From Chryseobacterium nakagawai (GTDB lineage Bacteria > Bacteroidota > Bacteroidia > Flavobacteriales > Weeksellaceae), in assembly GCF_900637665.1 (NCBI RefSeq), contig NZ_LR134386.1:4890501-4954500 (forward strand): DNA of 64,000 nt, written 5' to 3'. How positions within the stretch are numbered: the first letter of the stretch is position 1; every line of letters begins with the position of its first letter. A program made the position numbers and the translations under genes. A model generated the notes under the pieces. That model was given only the letters and a program-made list of their open reading frames with translations, was not told the origin of the DNA and made no database searches. Of this stretch, positions 9,650-16,631 are shown one piece after another.

Positions 9650-10161
9650 TGAAAGCATTTTATAGTAAATTAGTAGAAACCTTTGAAAAGGATGAAATAA
9701 AGAATGAATATAGTTCAAATGGACTTGATTATCCAAAGTTTATTGATTTATATGGTGGACAAGATCTAGGTCCGGAAAGCTTTGATATATATCCATATCC
9801 GGCCATATTTGTTACCTGGAGTATAGATCACCGCCAAAATCCATCATTGGTAACAGTGACCTTTAGGCTTTGTTTTGAACAATACAGAGATACCAGTAGT
9901 TTAGGAAGAAATACAGAAGAAGCTCTGAAATTCCTTGATTATATTGAAATGACGGATAGAATACTCCGAAAATTTGAAAGTCCAGATACCGGGAAACTGG
10001 AGCCTGCTACTGAAGAGCTAAATATAGAACCCATTGTAACAGATCAGTATATTCTTGTTTACAATTGTAGCTATAAAAATAAAAAAATCACCCCTGATTC
10101 CAAGGGTGAGTATAAGGATATCACTGTTAAAAGTGGCTTGTACACAAAGATATTTGATTAA
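9649..10161 (+). CDS. phage structural protein of unknown function
   Basis: 170 aa, starting in the stop codon of the gpG-like gene (TAATG). It has no signal peptide or membrane segment. The central part reads like a small tail-completion or tail-terminator protein (IYPYPAIFVTWSIDHRQNPSLVTV), which fits its place at the end of the head-tail block, but I recognise no family with confidence. Its last codons overlap the end of the convergent minus-strand gene by 4 nt. Confidence 0.6.
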   Translation: MKAFYSKLVETFEKDEIKNEYSSNGLDYPKFIDLYGGQDLGPESFDIYPYPAIFVTWSIDHRQNPSLVTVTFRLCFEQYRDTSSLGRNTEEALKFLDYIEMTDRILRKFESPDTGKLEPATEELNIEPIVTDQYILVYNCSYKNKKITPDSKGEYKDITVKSGLYTKIFD

Positions 10162-10508
10162 ATTTCGACATTATCAACGTACCATTTACCGCGTTTTTTA
10201 TTAATCCGGAGTTGGTACGTTTTTAATTCTGTATATCCGTTTAAACGACGTTTAAAGAATCTTTCAACTCGCTTTTTTACTTCAGATGAAAGCTCTTTAT
10301 CTTCAAAAGTCAATCCGTACATTGCTTTTTTTACAACAACTAATCCGGAATAATCTACATTTTCATAAGGATTGTCCGGACGATGCTTGAAAACTTCCCC
10401 ATTGCTTCTTGATGGATTGATCTGTGCCGACACTCCAAACCAACAAAAAACCAAAATAAAAATGGAGTTTTTTCTAAAAAGATAAACGCCAAAAACCCTG
10501 GTCATCAT
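10158..10508 (-). CDS. small secreted protein, possible phage cargo gene
   Basis: 116 aa. A hydrophobic segment ending in VSAQ (about 14-29) looks like a flavobacterial signal peptide after a basic start. The mature part is basic with no known motif. It overlaps the previous gene by 35 nt and converges with the plus-strand structural block. As the last of three minus-strand genes behind a terminator, it may be a lysogenic-conversion ('moron') gene; this is inference. Confidence 0.5.
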   Translation of the reverse strand: MMTRVFGVYLFRKNSIFILVFCWFGVSAQINPSRSNGEVFKHRPDNPYENVDYSGLVVVKKAMYGLTFEDKELSSEVKKRVERFFKRRLNGYTELKTYQLRINKKRGKWYVDNVEI

Positions 10509-10914
10509 ATCTTGTAATATTAAAGTTAGCTAACATTTTAAATCCTTTTTTGCTTAAAATATCAATATCTGCTTTTGGATCTGCATATTTTTTCCATATC
10601 GGAAAAACCGCTAAATACTTTCCATAAACAGCAGATATAGCCCATTTTTTAACACCTCTTTTCTCAAGATCTTTATTTTCACCATCCATGTAGCTGCCAT
10701 ACTTTATTAATAGAACATCTGATTTATCTTGAGTATTTTCATACTTTAAATTATTAACATCATCGTCTGAACGATCAGTAACAAGCTGATAATTCCGACC
10801 TGTATCTGTAATCAATTGTTCAACCGTTTTTTTAAATTCTAATGAATCTAATTTGCGAAAATTAGTTTGCGAAAATGCAAAAATGGGTAGTAACAAGAAT
10901 AATAATTTTTTCAT
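10474..10914 (-). CDS. small secreted protein, possible phage cargo gene
   Basis: 146 aa from the ATG that begins MKKLLFLLLPIFAFSQ, a textbook flavobacterial signal peptide; an ATG 8 codons upstream (10938) would spoil it, so the internal start is chosen. The mature protein is of mixed charge, without cysteines or a recognisable domain. It sits between a 68-aa gene and another secreted protein, with overlapping reading frames, so the three are likely co-transcribed. Why a phage would carry two secreted proteins is unknown; a host-altering or exclusion role is possible. Confidence 0.6.
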   Translation of the reverse strand: MKKLLFLLLPIFAFSQTNFRKLDSLEFKKTVEQLITDTGRNYQLVTDRSDDDVNNLKYENTQDKSDVLLIKYGSYMDGENKDLEKRGVKKWAISAVYGKYLAVFPIWKKYADPKADIDILSKKGFKMLANFNITRYDDQGFWRLSF

Positions 10915-10940
10915 ATTATGATGGTATTTTGATTTCAAAA

Positions 10941-11147
10941 TTAGTCAATTGCTGTGAAGTAGCCAAACCAAAACAAATCTGAGGGCTTTACAGTTTCACC
11001 CTCTTTCAATGTGAATTCAATTGTGGTTTCAGAGATTAACTCATAGTTCCAACTTCTTGCAACAGACATTCCCATCATGTTATTTTCTAAAGCGTCAATA
11101 ACATTGACAATAATATGCTTCTGGCCGTTAATGGTAAATTTTTGCAT
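10941..11147 (-). CDS. small phage protein of unknown function
   Basis: 68 aa (starts MQKFTINGQKHIIVNVIDAL), first gene after the terminator at 11176-11201. A near-consensus box TACCTTTA lies only a few bases before the ATG on the coding strand, so transcription may start close to the gene. No signal peptide, no known motif. Likely first gene of a short unit with the two secreted proteins. Confidence 0.5.
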   Translation of the reverse strand: MQKFTINGQKHIIVNVIDALENNMMGMSVARSWNYELISETTIEFTLKEGETVKPSDLFWFGYFTAID

Positions 11148-11175
11148 GGTATAAAGGTATTTTTTAGTTAATAAA

Positions 11176-11201
11176 AATGGCTACGGTTTTCCGTAGCCGT
11201 T
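11176..11201 (-). terminator. intrinsic terminator after the lysis genes
   Basis: Perfect 8-bp stem GGCTACGG/CCGTAGCC with a 4-base loop (11179-11198), followed on the minus strand by ATTTTTATT. It separates the early-to-lysis transcript from the three small genes downstream. Confidence 0.8.
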
Positions 11202-11211
11202 TACATTGTTG

Positions 11212-11541
11212 TTATTGTAATTGTTGGTATAACTGATTTTTGACTATTGTCAGTGTATTTCCTGAGTAACTTCCAGGTGAAGCATCAAAATAGATATCAA
11301 ATTCAACCAGGTAATTAAGTAAAGCTTCAGCCATGTAGAATTTTAACTTTAATTTAAAAGCTTTTTTGCTGGTTCTGTTAGATATGGCTTTTTTTAAAAG
11401 CTTTTCCCGAAGTTCTATACATATCGAAACGATTGTCTTAAGATTTCTTTTTAACCCTGTGAATTCAATAGTATCAAGTTCTGCCATTACACTATTAATT
11501 ACAGACAAATGATTGTTGTCAATATTGATCGTTACATTCAT
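11212..11541 (-). CDS. small phage protein of unknown function
   Basis: 109 aa, helical, basic in the middle (KKAISNRTSKKAFKLKLKF). It overlaps the endolysin gene by 4 nt (ATGA), so the two are translationally coupled, and it ends just before the terminator. A lysis accessory role (spanin or antiholin) is possible by position, but there is no signal peptide or membrane segment to support it. Confidence 0.55.
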   Translation of the reverse strand: MNVTINIDNNHLSVINSVMAELDTIEFTGLKRNLKTIVSICIELREKLLKKAISNRTSKKAFKLKLKFYMAEALLNYLVEFDIYFDASPGSYSGNTLTIVKNQLYQQLQ

Positions 11542-12011
11542 AATATAACATAGTTGTTTTTATCTCTCTTTTTTGTGGAAAGAGTTCTCCAGTTAAAGCC
11601 TTTTTTCTCAAAATGTGGAAGATCCTTAAATGTTTTCCAATTTCCGCCCCAATCCCAGCCGTTTTTTGCGAAGATTTTAACGCATTCATACCAATCTGCA
11701 ACGCCATCATTGTCCCAATCTTTTGCCGTATCCCAACTGGCAGTCTTTCCATCAATAATTAAAACGATATCGACGGCCAATCCATAGTTATGGATACTCT
11801 GACCCGCTTTGGCATTAGTTACCTTTTTTCCTGCTTTTACTCGACCTATTGCATAAAGTTCATCCTGTTCTGCAAAGGTTCGTAAACCTTGTGAAATTCT
11901 TACCTGAGCACGACCTGTTAAACTGGCATTGCATTCATTGATAATCTTTGTTACTTCGTCTTTTACACTTGGGTGTAGTTTAGAAATTCTTTCCTGTGTT
12001 ACTTTGTCCAT
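11538..12011 (-). CDS. phage endolysin, M15 peptidase family
   Basis: 157 aa. The motif QGLRTFAEQDELYAIGR followed by SIHNYGLAVDIVLI (SxHxxGxAxD, with zinc-binding His and Asp) and the later WGGNWKTFKDLPHFEKKG (third ligand His) is the M15 L-Ala-D-Glu / D-Ala-D-Ala peptidase fold used by many phage endolysins. It cuts peptidoglycan stem peptides for host lysis. There is no signal peptide, so a holin is needed for export; a small three-segment membrane protein is encoded upstream in the same transcript (12824-13090). Confidence 0.9.
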   Translation of the reverse strand: MDKVTQERISKLHPSVKDEVTKIINECNASLTGRAQVRISQGLRTFAEQDELYAIGRVKAGKKVTNAKAGQSIHNYGLAVDIVLIIDGKTASWDTAKDWDNDGVADWYECVKIFAKNGWDWGGNWKTFKDLPHFEKKGFNWRTLSTKKRDKNNYVIL

Positions 12012-12016
12012 AATAT

Positions 12017-12256
12017 TTAAAAATTAAAGGTTAATTGATTTCCATTGCAGCCCTCTTTCTCCTGTAATTTTTTCAGCTCCCGTTTAGCGGGTATTCCTAA
12101 GTAAGTACCATAGGTTCTTATAGAAATATGATAGTTTGGCTCAATGTATTTATGGAAAATCTCTTTATAAGTAAATCGACCACTAGATTTATGCTCCAGT
12201 GTGATTTCCTGAATCTTTACAATTTTCTTGTAGTAATTAGTTTTATTATAAGCCAT
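12017..12256 (-). CDS. small phage protein, possible regulator
   Basis: 79 aa from the ATG at 12256 (MAYNKTNYYKKIVKIQEITL); an ATG 8 codons earlier is possible. The order helix-'YKEIFHKYIEPNYHISIRTYGTYL'-basic helix looks like a helix-turn-helix of the type that binds DNA. It lies where Mu has its middle regulator (mor) just before lysis genes. This equivalence is only positional. A 43-67 bp leader separates it from the preceding gene. Confidence 0.45.
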   Translation of the reverse strand: MAYNKTNYYKKIVKIQEITLEHKSSGRFTYKEIFHKYIEPNYHISIRTYGTYLGIPAKRELKKLQEKEGCNGNQLTFNF

Positions 12257-12323
12257 ACAGAATAATGAGTATATTTGCAATTGTCAACTTGCAAGCTCGT
12301 GGTCTTTATGGCTATGGGCTTTT

Positions 12324-12791
12324 TTAATTTTCAGAAGGGAATGGAAGCTTATTTTTATGATACCATTCTTTAGTTCCTGGTCTTTTAGCTGAATTATTAT
12401 ATTTAGTTCTCAAGCTTTTAAACTGTTTAATCAGTGGCGGAAACTCTGACGCTGTATAATCTTTCAAAGCTTTCTTTGAAGGGCTTAATTCCAACATAAA
12501 ACGGTTAAATGGGCCCCAATCATCCGGATCATATAATCCAATATACTGAGCATCTTTTAAAATCACAGATCTAAGGCTTTTTAAGTGCTGTTCTGCATAC
12601 TGATTATTCAATTCTTCATATACTGTTGATTGCTTTGGAAAAAATGAATAATAAAGGCTTTCAAGTTCTTCAGGAGTAAGCTCATGAATATTTCCAGTTC
12701 TGTAATTTGTATGCATCCAAATCGAGCTTTGAAGTGCTTCAGGTTTAAATTTTTTAATGAGTTGCTCTCTCATAATTGCATTTGTTATCAT
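12324..12791 (-). CDS. phage protein, possibly GemA-like
   Basis: 155 aa, soluble and helical. The part DPDDWGPFNRFMLELSPSKKALKDYTASEF resembles the pattern 'small domain that follows a DNA-linked role in Mu GemA/gp16', and the gene is at the same place (after DUF3164-type genes, before the lysis region). I do not see enough to name it. No membrane segment or catalytic motif. Confidence 0.45.
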   Translation of the reverse strand: MITNAIMREQLIKKFKPEALQSSIWMHTNYRTGNIHELTPEELESLYYSFFPKQSTVYEELNNQYAEQHLKSLRSVILKDAQYIGLYDPDDWGPFNRFMLELSPSKKALKDYTASEFPPLIKQFKSLRTKYNNSAKRPGTKEWYHKNKLPFPSEN

Positions 12792-12823
12792 ATTTTTGTG
12801 TTTAAATGGGGTTTAAATAGCTT

Positions 12824-13090
12824 TTAATTCTTCTTTTTTTCAAAATATTTCATGGAAATATGATGCATTAATAGGCTGCCTATTACTGACCCTGCTAAAT
12901 AAACAAACATCATAATTGTATTATCAAAGTTTTGAACCACGTTTCTTATTACAAGAAGCCAAATCCCATTACTCAAGACACTTGAAATTGCATGAAAAGT
13001 CAAACTATTGCTATTCCTAGCTCTACTAACCAACGTAAAGCTGGCATTCTGAAGCACTACAAGTGCAAACATTTTTAATATTTCAATCAT
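12824..13090 (-). CDS. small membrane protein, possible holin
   Basis: 88 aa with three likely membrane segments (about 3-20, 32-50 and 58-78) and a basic C-terminus (KYFEKKKN). Size, topology and position two genes before the endolysin suggest a holin that lets the endolysin reach the wall; no family motif is seen. A copy of the tRNA T-arm-like element (13104-13148) lies 13 nt before its start codon, so its translation may be controlled. Confidence 0.55.
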   Translation of the reverse strand: MIEILKMFALVVLQNASFTLVSRARNSNSLTFHAISSVLSNGIWLLVIRNVVQNFDNTIMMFVYLAGSVIGSLLMHHISMKYFEKKKN

Positions 13091-13103
13091 TGTTTAAAAA
13101 TTT

Positions 13104-13148
13104 GTTCCCAGGAGCGGAATCGAACCGCTCCATAAAACCGTTTGGGAT
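13104..13148 (-). promoter_or_regulatory. T-arm-like 5'-leader element, copy A
   Basis: 45 bp. On the minus strand it reads TCCCA, an 11-nt linker, GGAGCGG, loop TTCGATT, CCGCTCC, then TGGGA. The 7-bp inner stem closes a canonical tRNA T-loop (TTCRANY); TCCCA/TGGGA form an outer stem. It ends 13 nt before the ATG of the membrane protein gene (13090). Confidence 0.8.
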
Positions 13149-13154
13149 ATTTTT

Positions 13155-13607
13155 TTAAAATTCTAAAGAACTTTGATAAGGCACTTCTAAATCATAATAT
13201 TTTCTGAAAGCCTTACCTAATTTTTCTTTAATTATTAGCCTTTCCTTTTCATTAACATGGTTTTGATCTGCTAAATAATTATTATGTAAAACAGCATTCC
13301 AATTTCCTTTCCAAGGTTTTTCATCAATAAAACTCTGATAGGTCGTGAACATTTTATGTCTATATATAGCATCTTCTTTTTCTTCGAGTGTCTGATACCT
13401 GGTGTACACTATAAACATCCATCTTGATGCTTTTCTCTCGTTATCTTCAGGCAATCCACAAGTATCATTTTCAAACATCACTGTTAATGCTCTTTTCTTT
13501 AGGATCTTATTGATCTTCGAAACCCCATAGAAAACACGAAGATTCTTTTTTTTTAAACAATTCCACCTTTCTTCAATTTCTTCAGGCGTTAAAGGATCAT
13601 TTAACAT
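13155..13607 (-). CDS. phage protein of unknown function
   Basis: 150 aa, basic, rich in aromatic residues (RWMFIVYTRYQTLEEKEDAIYRH). No family recognised, no signal peptide. Preceded at 12 nt by T-arm-like element copy B and followed by copy A, so it lies inside the array of four marked genes. Confidence 0.5.
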   Translation of the reverse strand: MLNDPLTPEEIEERWNCLKKKNLRVFYGVSKINKILKKRALTVMFENDTCGLPEDNERKASRWMFIVYTRYQTLEEKEDAIYRHKMFTTYQSFIDEKPWKGNWNAVLHNNYLADQNHVNEKERLIIKEKLGKAFRKYYDLEVPYQSSLEF

Positions 13608-13619
13608 TGTTTTAATTTT

Positions 13620-13664
13620 GTTCCCAAGAGCGGAATCGAACCGCCCCTTAAAACCGTTTGGGAT
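13620..13664 (-). promoter_or_regulatory. T-arm-like 5'-leader element, copy B
   Basis: 45 bp, same layout as copy A: TCCCA/TGGGA outer stem, inner stem GGGGCGG/CCGCTCT (two G-T pairs) and loop TTCGATT. It ends 12 nt before the ATG at 13607. The changes against copy A keep the pairing possible. Confidence 0.8.
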
Positions 13665-13672
13665 CGCTGGAC

Positions 13673-14053
13673 TTATACTATAAATCCTTTTGTTTTTTCT
13701 TTACCGTCAATGCTATATTCATGTAGATCTGCATCATCATTATAGACATCTTTAAACATTGAATTTAGTTTTCCATGATACTGGTCAGGAATAATCCAAA
13801 AACATTGATTGTGATGACTGCTTAAAGTTCCATCAGCTTCTCTAATCAAAACTACATCGGTTCCGAATGCTCCCATCTTGCGGCGTACCTGTACTAGTTT
13901 TCCTATTTTCATCTCCATACTACCCTGGATTAGACCAGAGAGGACAAATTTTCCTTTGTCGGAACTGATAAAAGGCTTAATAATACCTCTTGGCTCACCC
14001 TTCATATACTTTTTTAAGGTTTCTATTTCTTCTGTTTTTCCACTTTCTCTCAT
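13673..14053 (-). CDS. phage protein of unknown function
   Basis: 126 aa (MRESGKTEEIETLKKYMKGE). The middle, SMEMKIGKLVQVRRKMGAFGTDVVLIREADG, looks like a small beta-rich domain followed by HHNQCFW. No family named. It has no T-arm-like element before it; the gap to the previous gene is 18 nt. Confidence 0.5.
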   Translation of the reverse strand: MRESGKTEEIETLKKYMKGEPRGIIKPFISSDKGKFVLSGLIQGSMEMKIGKLVQVRRKMGAFGTDVVLIREADGTLSSHHNQCFWIIPDQYHGKLNSMFKDVYNDDADLHEYSIDGKEKTKGFIV

Positions 14054-14071
14054 AGACTATATATTTATATA

Positions 14072-14392
14072 TTATTGATGATTTAATTCTTCATTTTTTA
14101 TGTTTTGAAGATTTTCAGCTTCAACAACTTCATTAAAAGTTTTATTGATAAAATCTAAATCTTGCTGAAATACAATAGGAGACCGAAGTTTTATAAATAG
14201 GTTCCATTCGTCATTTATATAAGCATATCTATTGCAGTCTAAATACATAAAATCGGTTTGGCGGTTATGGAATTGTTCCATTGCTTTGTACGTTTTAAAT
14301 TCTTTAGACTTTAATTCAGAGCCACCTTCATAATACTCAAGCTTAAAGAGCTCTGCATTTTCAATATTTAATTTTCTCTTGAATTTTGCCAT
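14072..14392 (-). CDS. phage protein of unknown function
   Basis: 106 aa (MAKFKRKLNIENAELFKLEY), soluble, with no recognised motif. T-arm-like copy C lies 21 nt before its ATG, the longest spacing of the four. Confidence 0.5.
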   Translation of the reverse strand: MAKFKRKLNIENAELFKLEYYEGGSELKSKEFKTYKAMEQFHNRQTDFMYLDCNRYAYINDEWNLFIKLRSPIVFQQDLDFINKTFNEVVEAENLQNIKNEELNHQ

Positions 14393-14413
14393 ATTTTCTA
14401 ATGATTTTATTTT

Positions 14414-14458
14414 GTTCCCAGGAGCGGAATCGAACCGCCCCTTAAAACCGTTTGGGAT
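14414..14458 (-). promoter_or_regulatory. T-arm-like 5'-leader element, copy C
   Basis: 45 bp, same layout: TCCCA/TGGGA outer stem, inner stem GGGGCGG/CCGCTCC, loop TTCGATT. Its first base overlaps the last base position of the stop codon of the upstream DUF3164 gene, so it sits between two genes of one transcript rather than at a transcript start. Confidence 0.8.
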
Positions 14459-15177
14459 TACTTTGGATTTTCAAGGGGAAAAATTTCCTTGATATCTGTT
14501 CCTTCTGGAAAGTCAACTGCTGTAATTGACAAGGGAATAAAGATCTTTTTTCCCTGGGGGTTAGTTGTATATGCTTCAATGAAAAACGCAGACCGTACAG
14601 GCTTATATGCGGCTTGTATAATATCAACTGCATCTGTAAACTTGTCGTCATTAAACTCTTCAGCCAATTGACGCAACTCAAGGACCCTCGATGATTTTAA
14701 ATTCCCTTTGGCATCCTTTTTTAGCAGTTTATTAATGGTACTAACAAGTTTTGCACTGTTATCATCCTTGGCCATGCTATCAATAACCTCCTTTATCTTA
14801 TCTATTCCGGCATTTACAGTATCATCCCAACCATCAACAACACGGAATCCATAAGTGATGCCGTTCCCTTTATCATCACTAAAAGAATGTCCCTGTTGCC
14901 CTTGTTTAATGTCAAACACCTCTGATTTCATTTCCAAAAGAATGCTTAAGCCTTGGAAAACCTCTAGCTTCGCATTAGAAAGCATTGTAGAGATATTTAG
15001 TAGTGTGCTAATAAAAGTAGGAATCGAATCCTTTACTGTTTCTTTATAAGCCATTCTTGCTTCTGCTTTGCTTGCTTCTGCAACTTTAGCAGCTGCTTTT
15101 AACTCTTCCGGCGAAACACTCTGTAGAAGCGCAAGCCTATCCTCTAATGTTAGTTTATTAATGTCTAATGTGTTCAT
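14458..15177 (-). CDS. DUF3164 family phage protein
   Basis: 239 aa. The C-terminal half (DGWDDTVNAGIDKIKEVIDS, then KGNLKSSRVLELRQLAEEF and VDIIQAAYKPVRS) follows the DUF3164 pattern found in the early region of Mu-like phages after the transposition genes. The N-terminus (about 20-55) is Ala/Glu-rich helix. Function unknown in the family. It overlaps the upstream 60-aa gene by 4 nt (ATGA). Confidence 0.8.
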   Translation of the reverse strand: MNTLDINKLTLEDRLALLQSVSPEELKAAAKVAEASKAEARMAYKETVKDSIPTFISTLLNISTMLSNAKLEVFQGLSILLEMKSEVFDIKQGQQGHSFSDDKGNGITYGFRVVDGWDDTVNAGIDKIKEVIDSMAKDDNSAKLVSTINKLLKKDAKGNLKSSRVLELRQLAEEFNDDKFTDAVDIIQAAYKPVRSAFFIEAYTTNPQGKKIFIPLSITAVDFPEGTDIKEIFPLENPK

Positions 15178-15356
15178 TTTGCTTTAGTATTTTGAAGTTC
15201 TTTTATTTGATGATCTAATTCTTTTATCCTGTACTGCTTTTTCTGTACTATATCCTTATCTATTGCAATACTTAGCTGCCATATAGCCATTTCTTTTCTC
15301 CTTTCTAATTCCTTTAATGCTTTTGATATATCAGGAAACTTGTCTAATATTGCCAT
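15174..15356 (-). CDS. small phage protein of unknown function
   Basis: 60 aa, mostly a charged helix with heptad-like spacing (KALKELERRKEMAIWQL, then YRIKELDHQIKELQN), so probably a coiled coil. Overlaps the gene before it by 26 nt and the DUF3164 gene by 4 nt, which supports it being translated. Confidence 0.5.
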   Translation of the reverse strand: MAILDKFPDISKALKELERRKEMAIWQLSIAIDKDIVQKKQYRIKELDHQIKELQNTKAK

Positions 15357-15702
15357 CCTTGTAGTTTTTATAGTGTTCTTTGAAAGACTTGTCTCTTAAT
15401 TCCCATACTCGGCCGTTTACATTATCGAAAACCTTAATGAAAAATTCATCTTTTAGTTTATTAAATTCAATAATCTCATCAAGATTGAGAGTTCTTGAAA
15501 CAATGCCTTCTGGATTTTTTTGATTTTCAGGGATGTAAAATCCATTATTGGTAGTAAATCTTCTTTGTAATTTCTTACAATCAATTTCCAATGCAAGAAT
15601 CTCATATTCTTGGTTATGCATTATCTTAGCCTTGGTTAGAAAGGAATTGCTTTGTATTATTGTGAAGCAAATTCCATTTTGTATAAATTCTTTAATTATC
15701 AT
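15331..15702 (-). CDS. phage protein of unknown function
   Basis: 123 aa, directly after the MuB gene (2 nt gap). No signal peptide or membrane segment. Contains ALEIDCKKLQRRFTTNNGFYIPENQ and a later WELRDKSFKEHYKNYKDG. No family recognised; position suggests an early gene. Confidence 0.5.
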   Translation of the reverse strand: MIIKEFIQNGICFTIIQSNSFLTKAKIMHNQEYEILALEIDCKKLQRRFTTNNGFYIPENQKNPEGIVSRTLNLDEIIEFNKLKDEFFIKVFDNVNGRVWELRDKSFKEHYKNYKDGNIRQVS

Positions 15703-15704
15703 TT

Positions 15705-16628
15705 TTAAGTGTTTTGAAATTTTATTTTTTCTCTTATTACCGTCCTTTTTAGCCGTCTTAAATCTTCAACTACTTTTACATTCTGAACTTCATCCTTGCT
15801 GATTTGTATTTCTTTAAAAACCGGACTCAATTCATTGAATATCATCTTATGTATTGCAGGATCACTCACGCCATTCGCTATACATATTTTTTGCACGCAA
15901 TTGGAAGTTGCACCAATCAGATTGATATAAGCACGGCCAAAACGGCTCTCAATCTCATCAAATCCTAGTTTTTTCAGTTTTACACCTCGTGAAATTCTTT
16001 GTTCCAGGTGTGGAGTTCCGGCAATAATAAGCCCCATTTCATCCTCATTTTCATTGTACAAATGGATAAACCATCTTAGGGCTGAGTCTTTCAATTTATC
16101 AGCTTCATCTACTATTAAAAGAGGCTTAACGCTTGTTCTTTTTCTGAAGAATTCACAGACTTTCATTCCTAATTTATCAATGTGCATATAAGATTTTCCA
16201 GTATCTATACCAAGCATTAAACATAATTCTGTTAAGAATTCACGTTTAGCCCATTCACGACAACGGATATAGAACACACCACTATCTGCATTACTTTGAG
16301 AGAATGATTTTAAGGGTGCTGATTTTCCTATTCCAGCTTTATCACTGATAATCATAAAAAGATTATAAGCTTTAGCATCACTACAAATTTTTGAAACTTT
16401 TTTATAGTTGATAGTTTCAGCAATTTGCCATTCTGAATCATCCCAACCACAAGCTTTGCCAACTTTTAGCCATAATTCAGGTTTAATGAGTTCCCATTTC
16501 CCGTTAACCATCTGGGAGATAGTAGCAGTTGAAACATCGGCTTTTGTAGCTACTTGTCCGTAGCTACCAAGCCGTTCTTTTTCTGTATTAATTGCAATAA
16601 CTATTGCAGATTTTTGTAAGTTTGTCAT
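15705..16628 (-). CDS. MuB-like transposition target ATPase
   Basis: 307 aa, close to Mu B (312 aa). Residues 1-60 form a helix-turn-helix (QVATKADVSTATISQMVNG), as in MuB. An AAA ATPase domain follows: Walker A DKAGIGKSA (about 96-104) and Walker B LLIVDEADKL (about 170-179), with a sensor-like GTPHLEQR near 204. It binds target DNA with ATP, brings it to MuA and protects phage DNA from self-insertion. It starts 3 nt after the transposase stop. Confidence 0.92.
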   Translation of the reverse strand: MTNLQKSAIVIAINTEKERLGSYGQVATKADVSTATISQMVNGKWELIKPELWLKVGKACGWDDSEWQIAETINYKKVSKICSDAKAYNLFMIISDKAGIGKSAPLKSFSQSNADSGVFYIRCREWAKREFLTELCLMLGIDTGKSYMHIDKLGMKVCEFFRKRTSVKPLLIVDEADKLKDSALRWFIHLYNENEDEMGLIIAGTPHLEQRISRGVKLKKLGFDEIESRFGRAYINLIGATSNCVQKICIANGVSDPAIHKMIFNELSPVFKEIQISKDEVQNVKVVEDLRRLKRTVIREKIKFQNT

Positions 16629-16631
16629 ATC

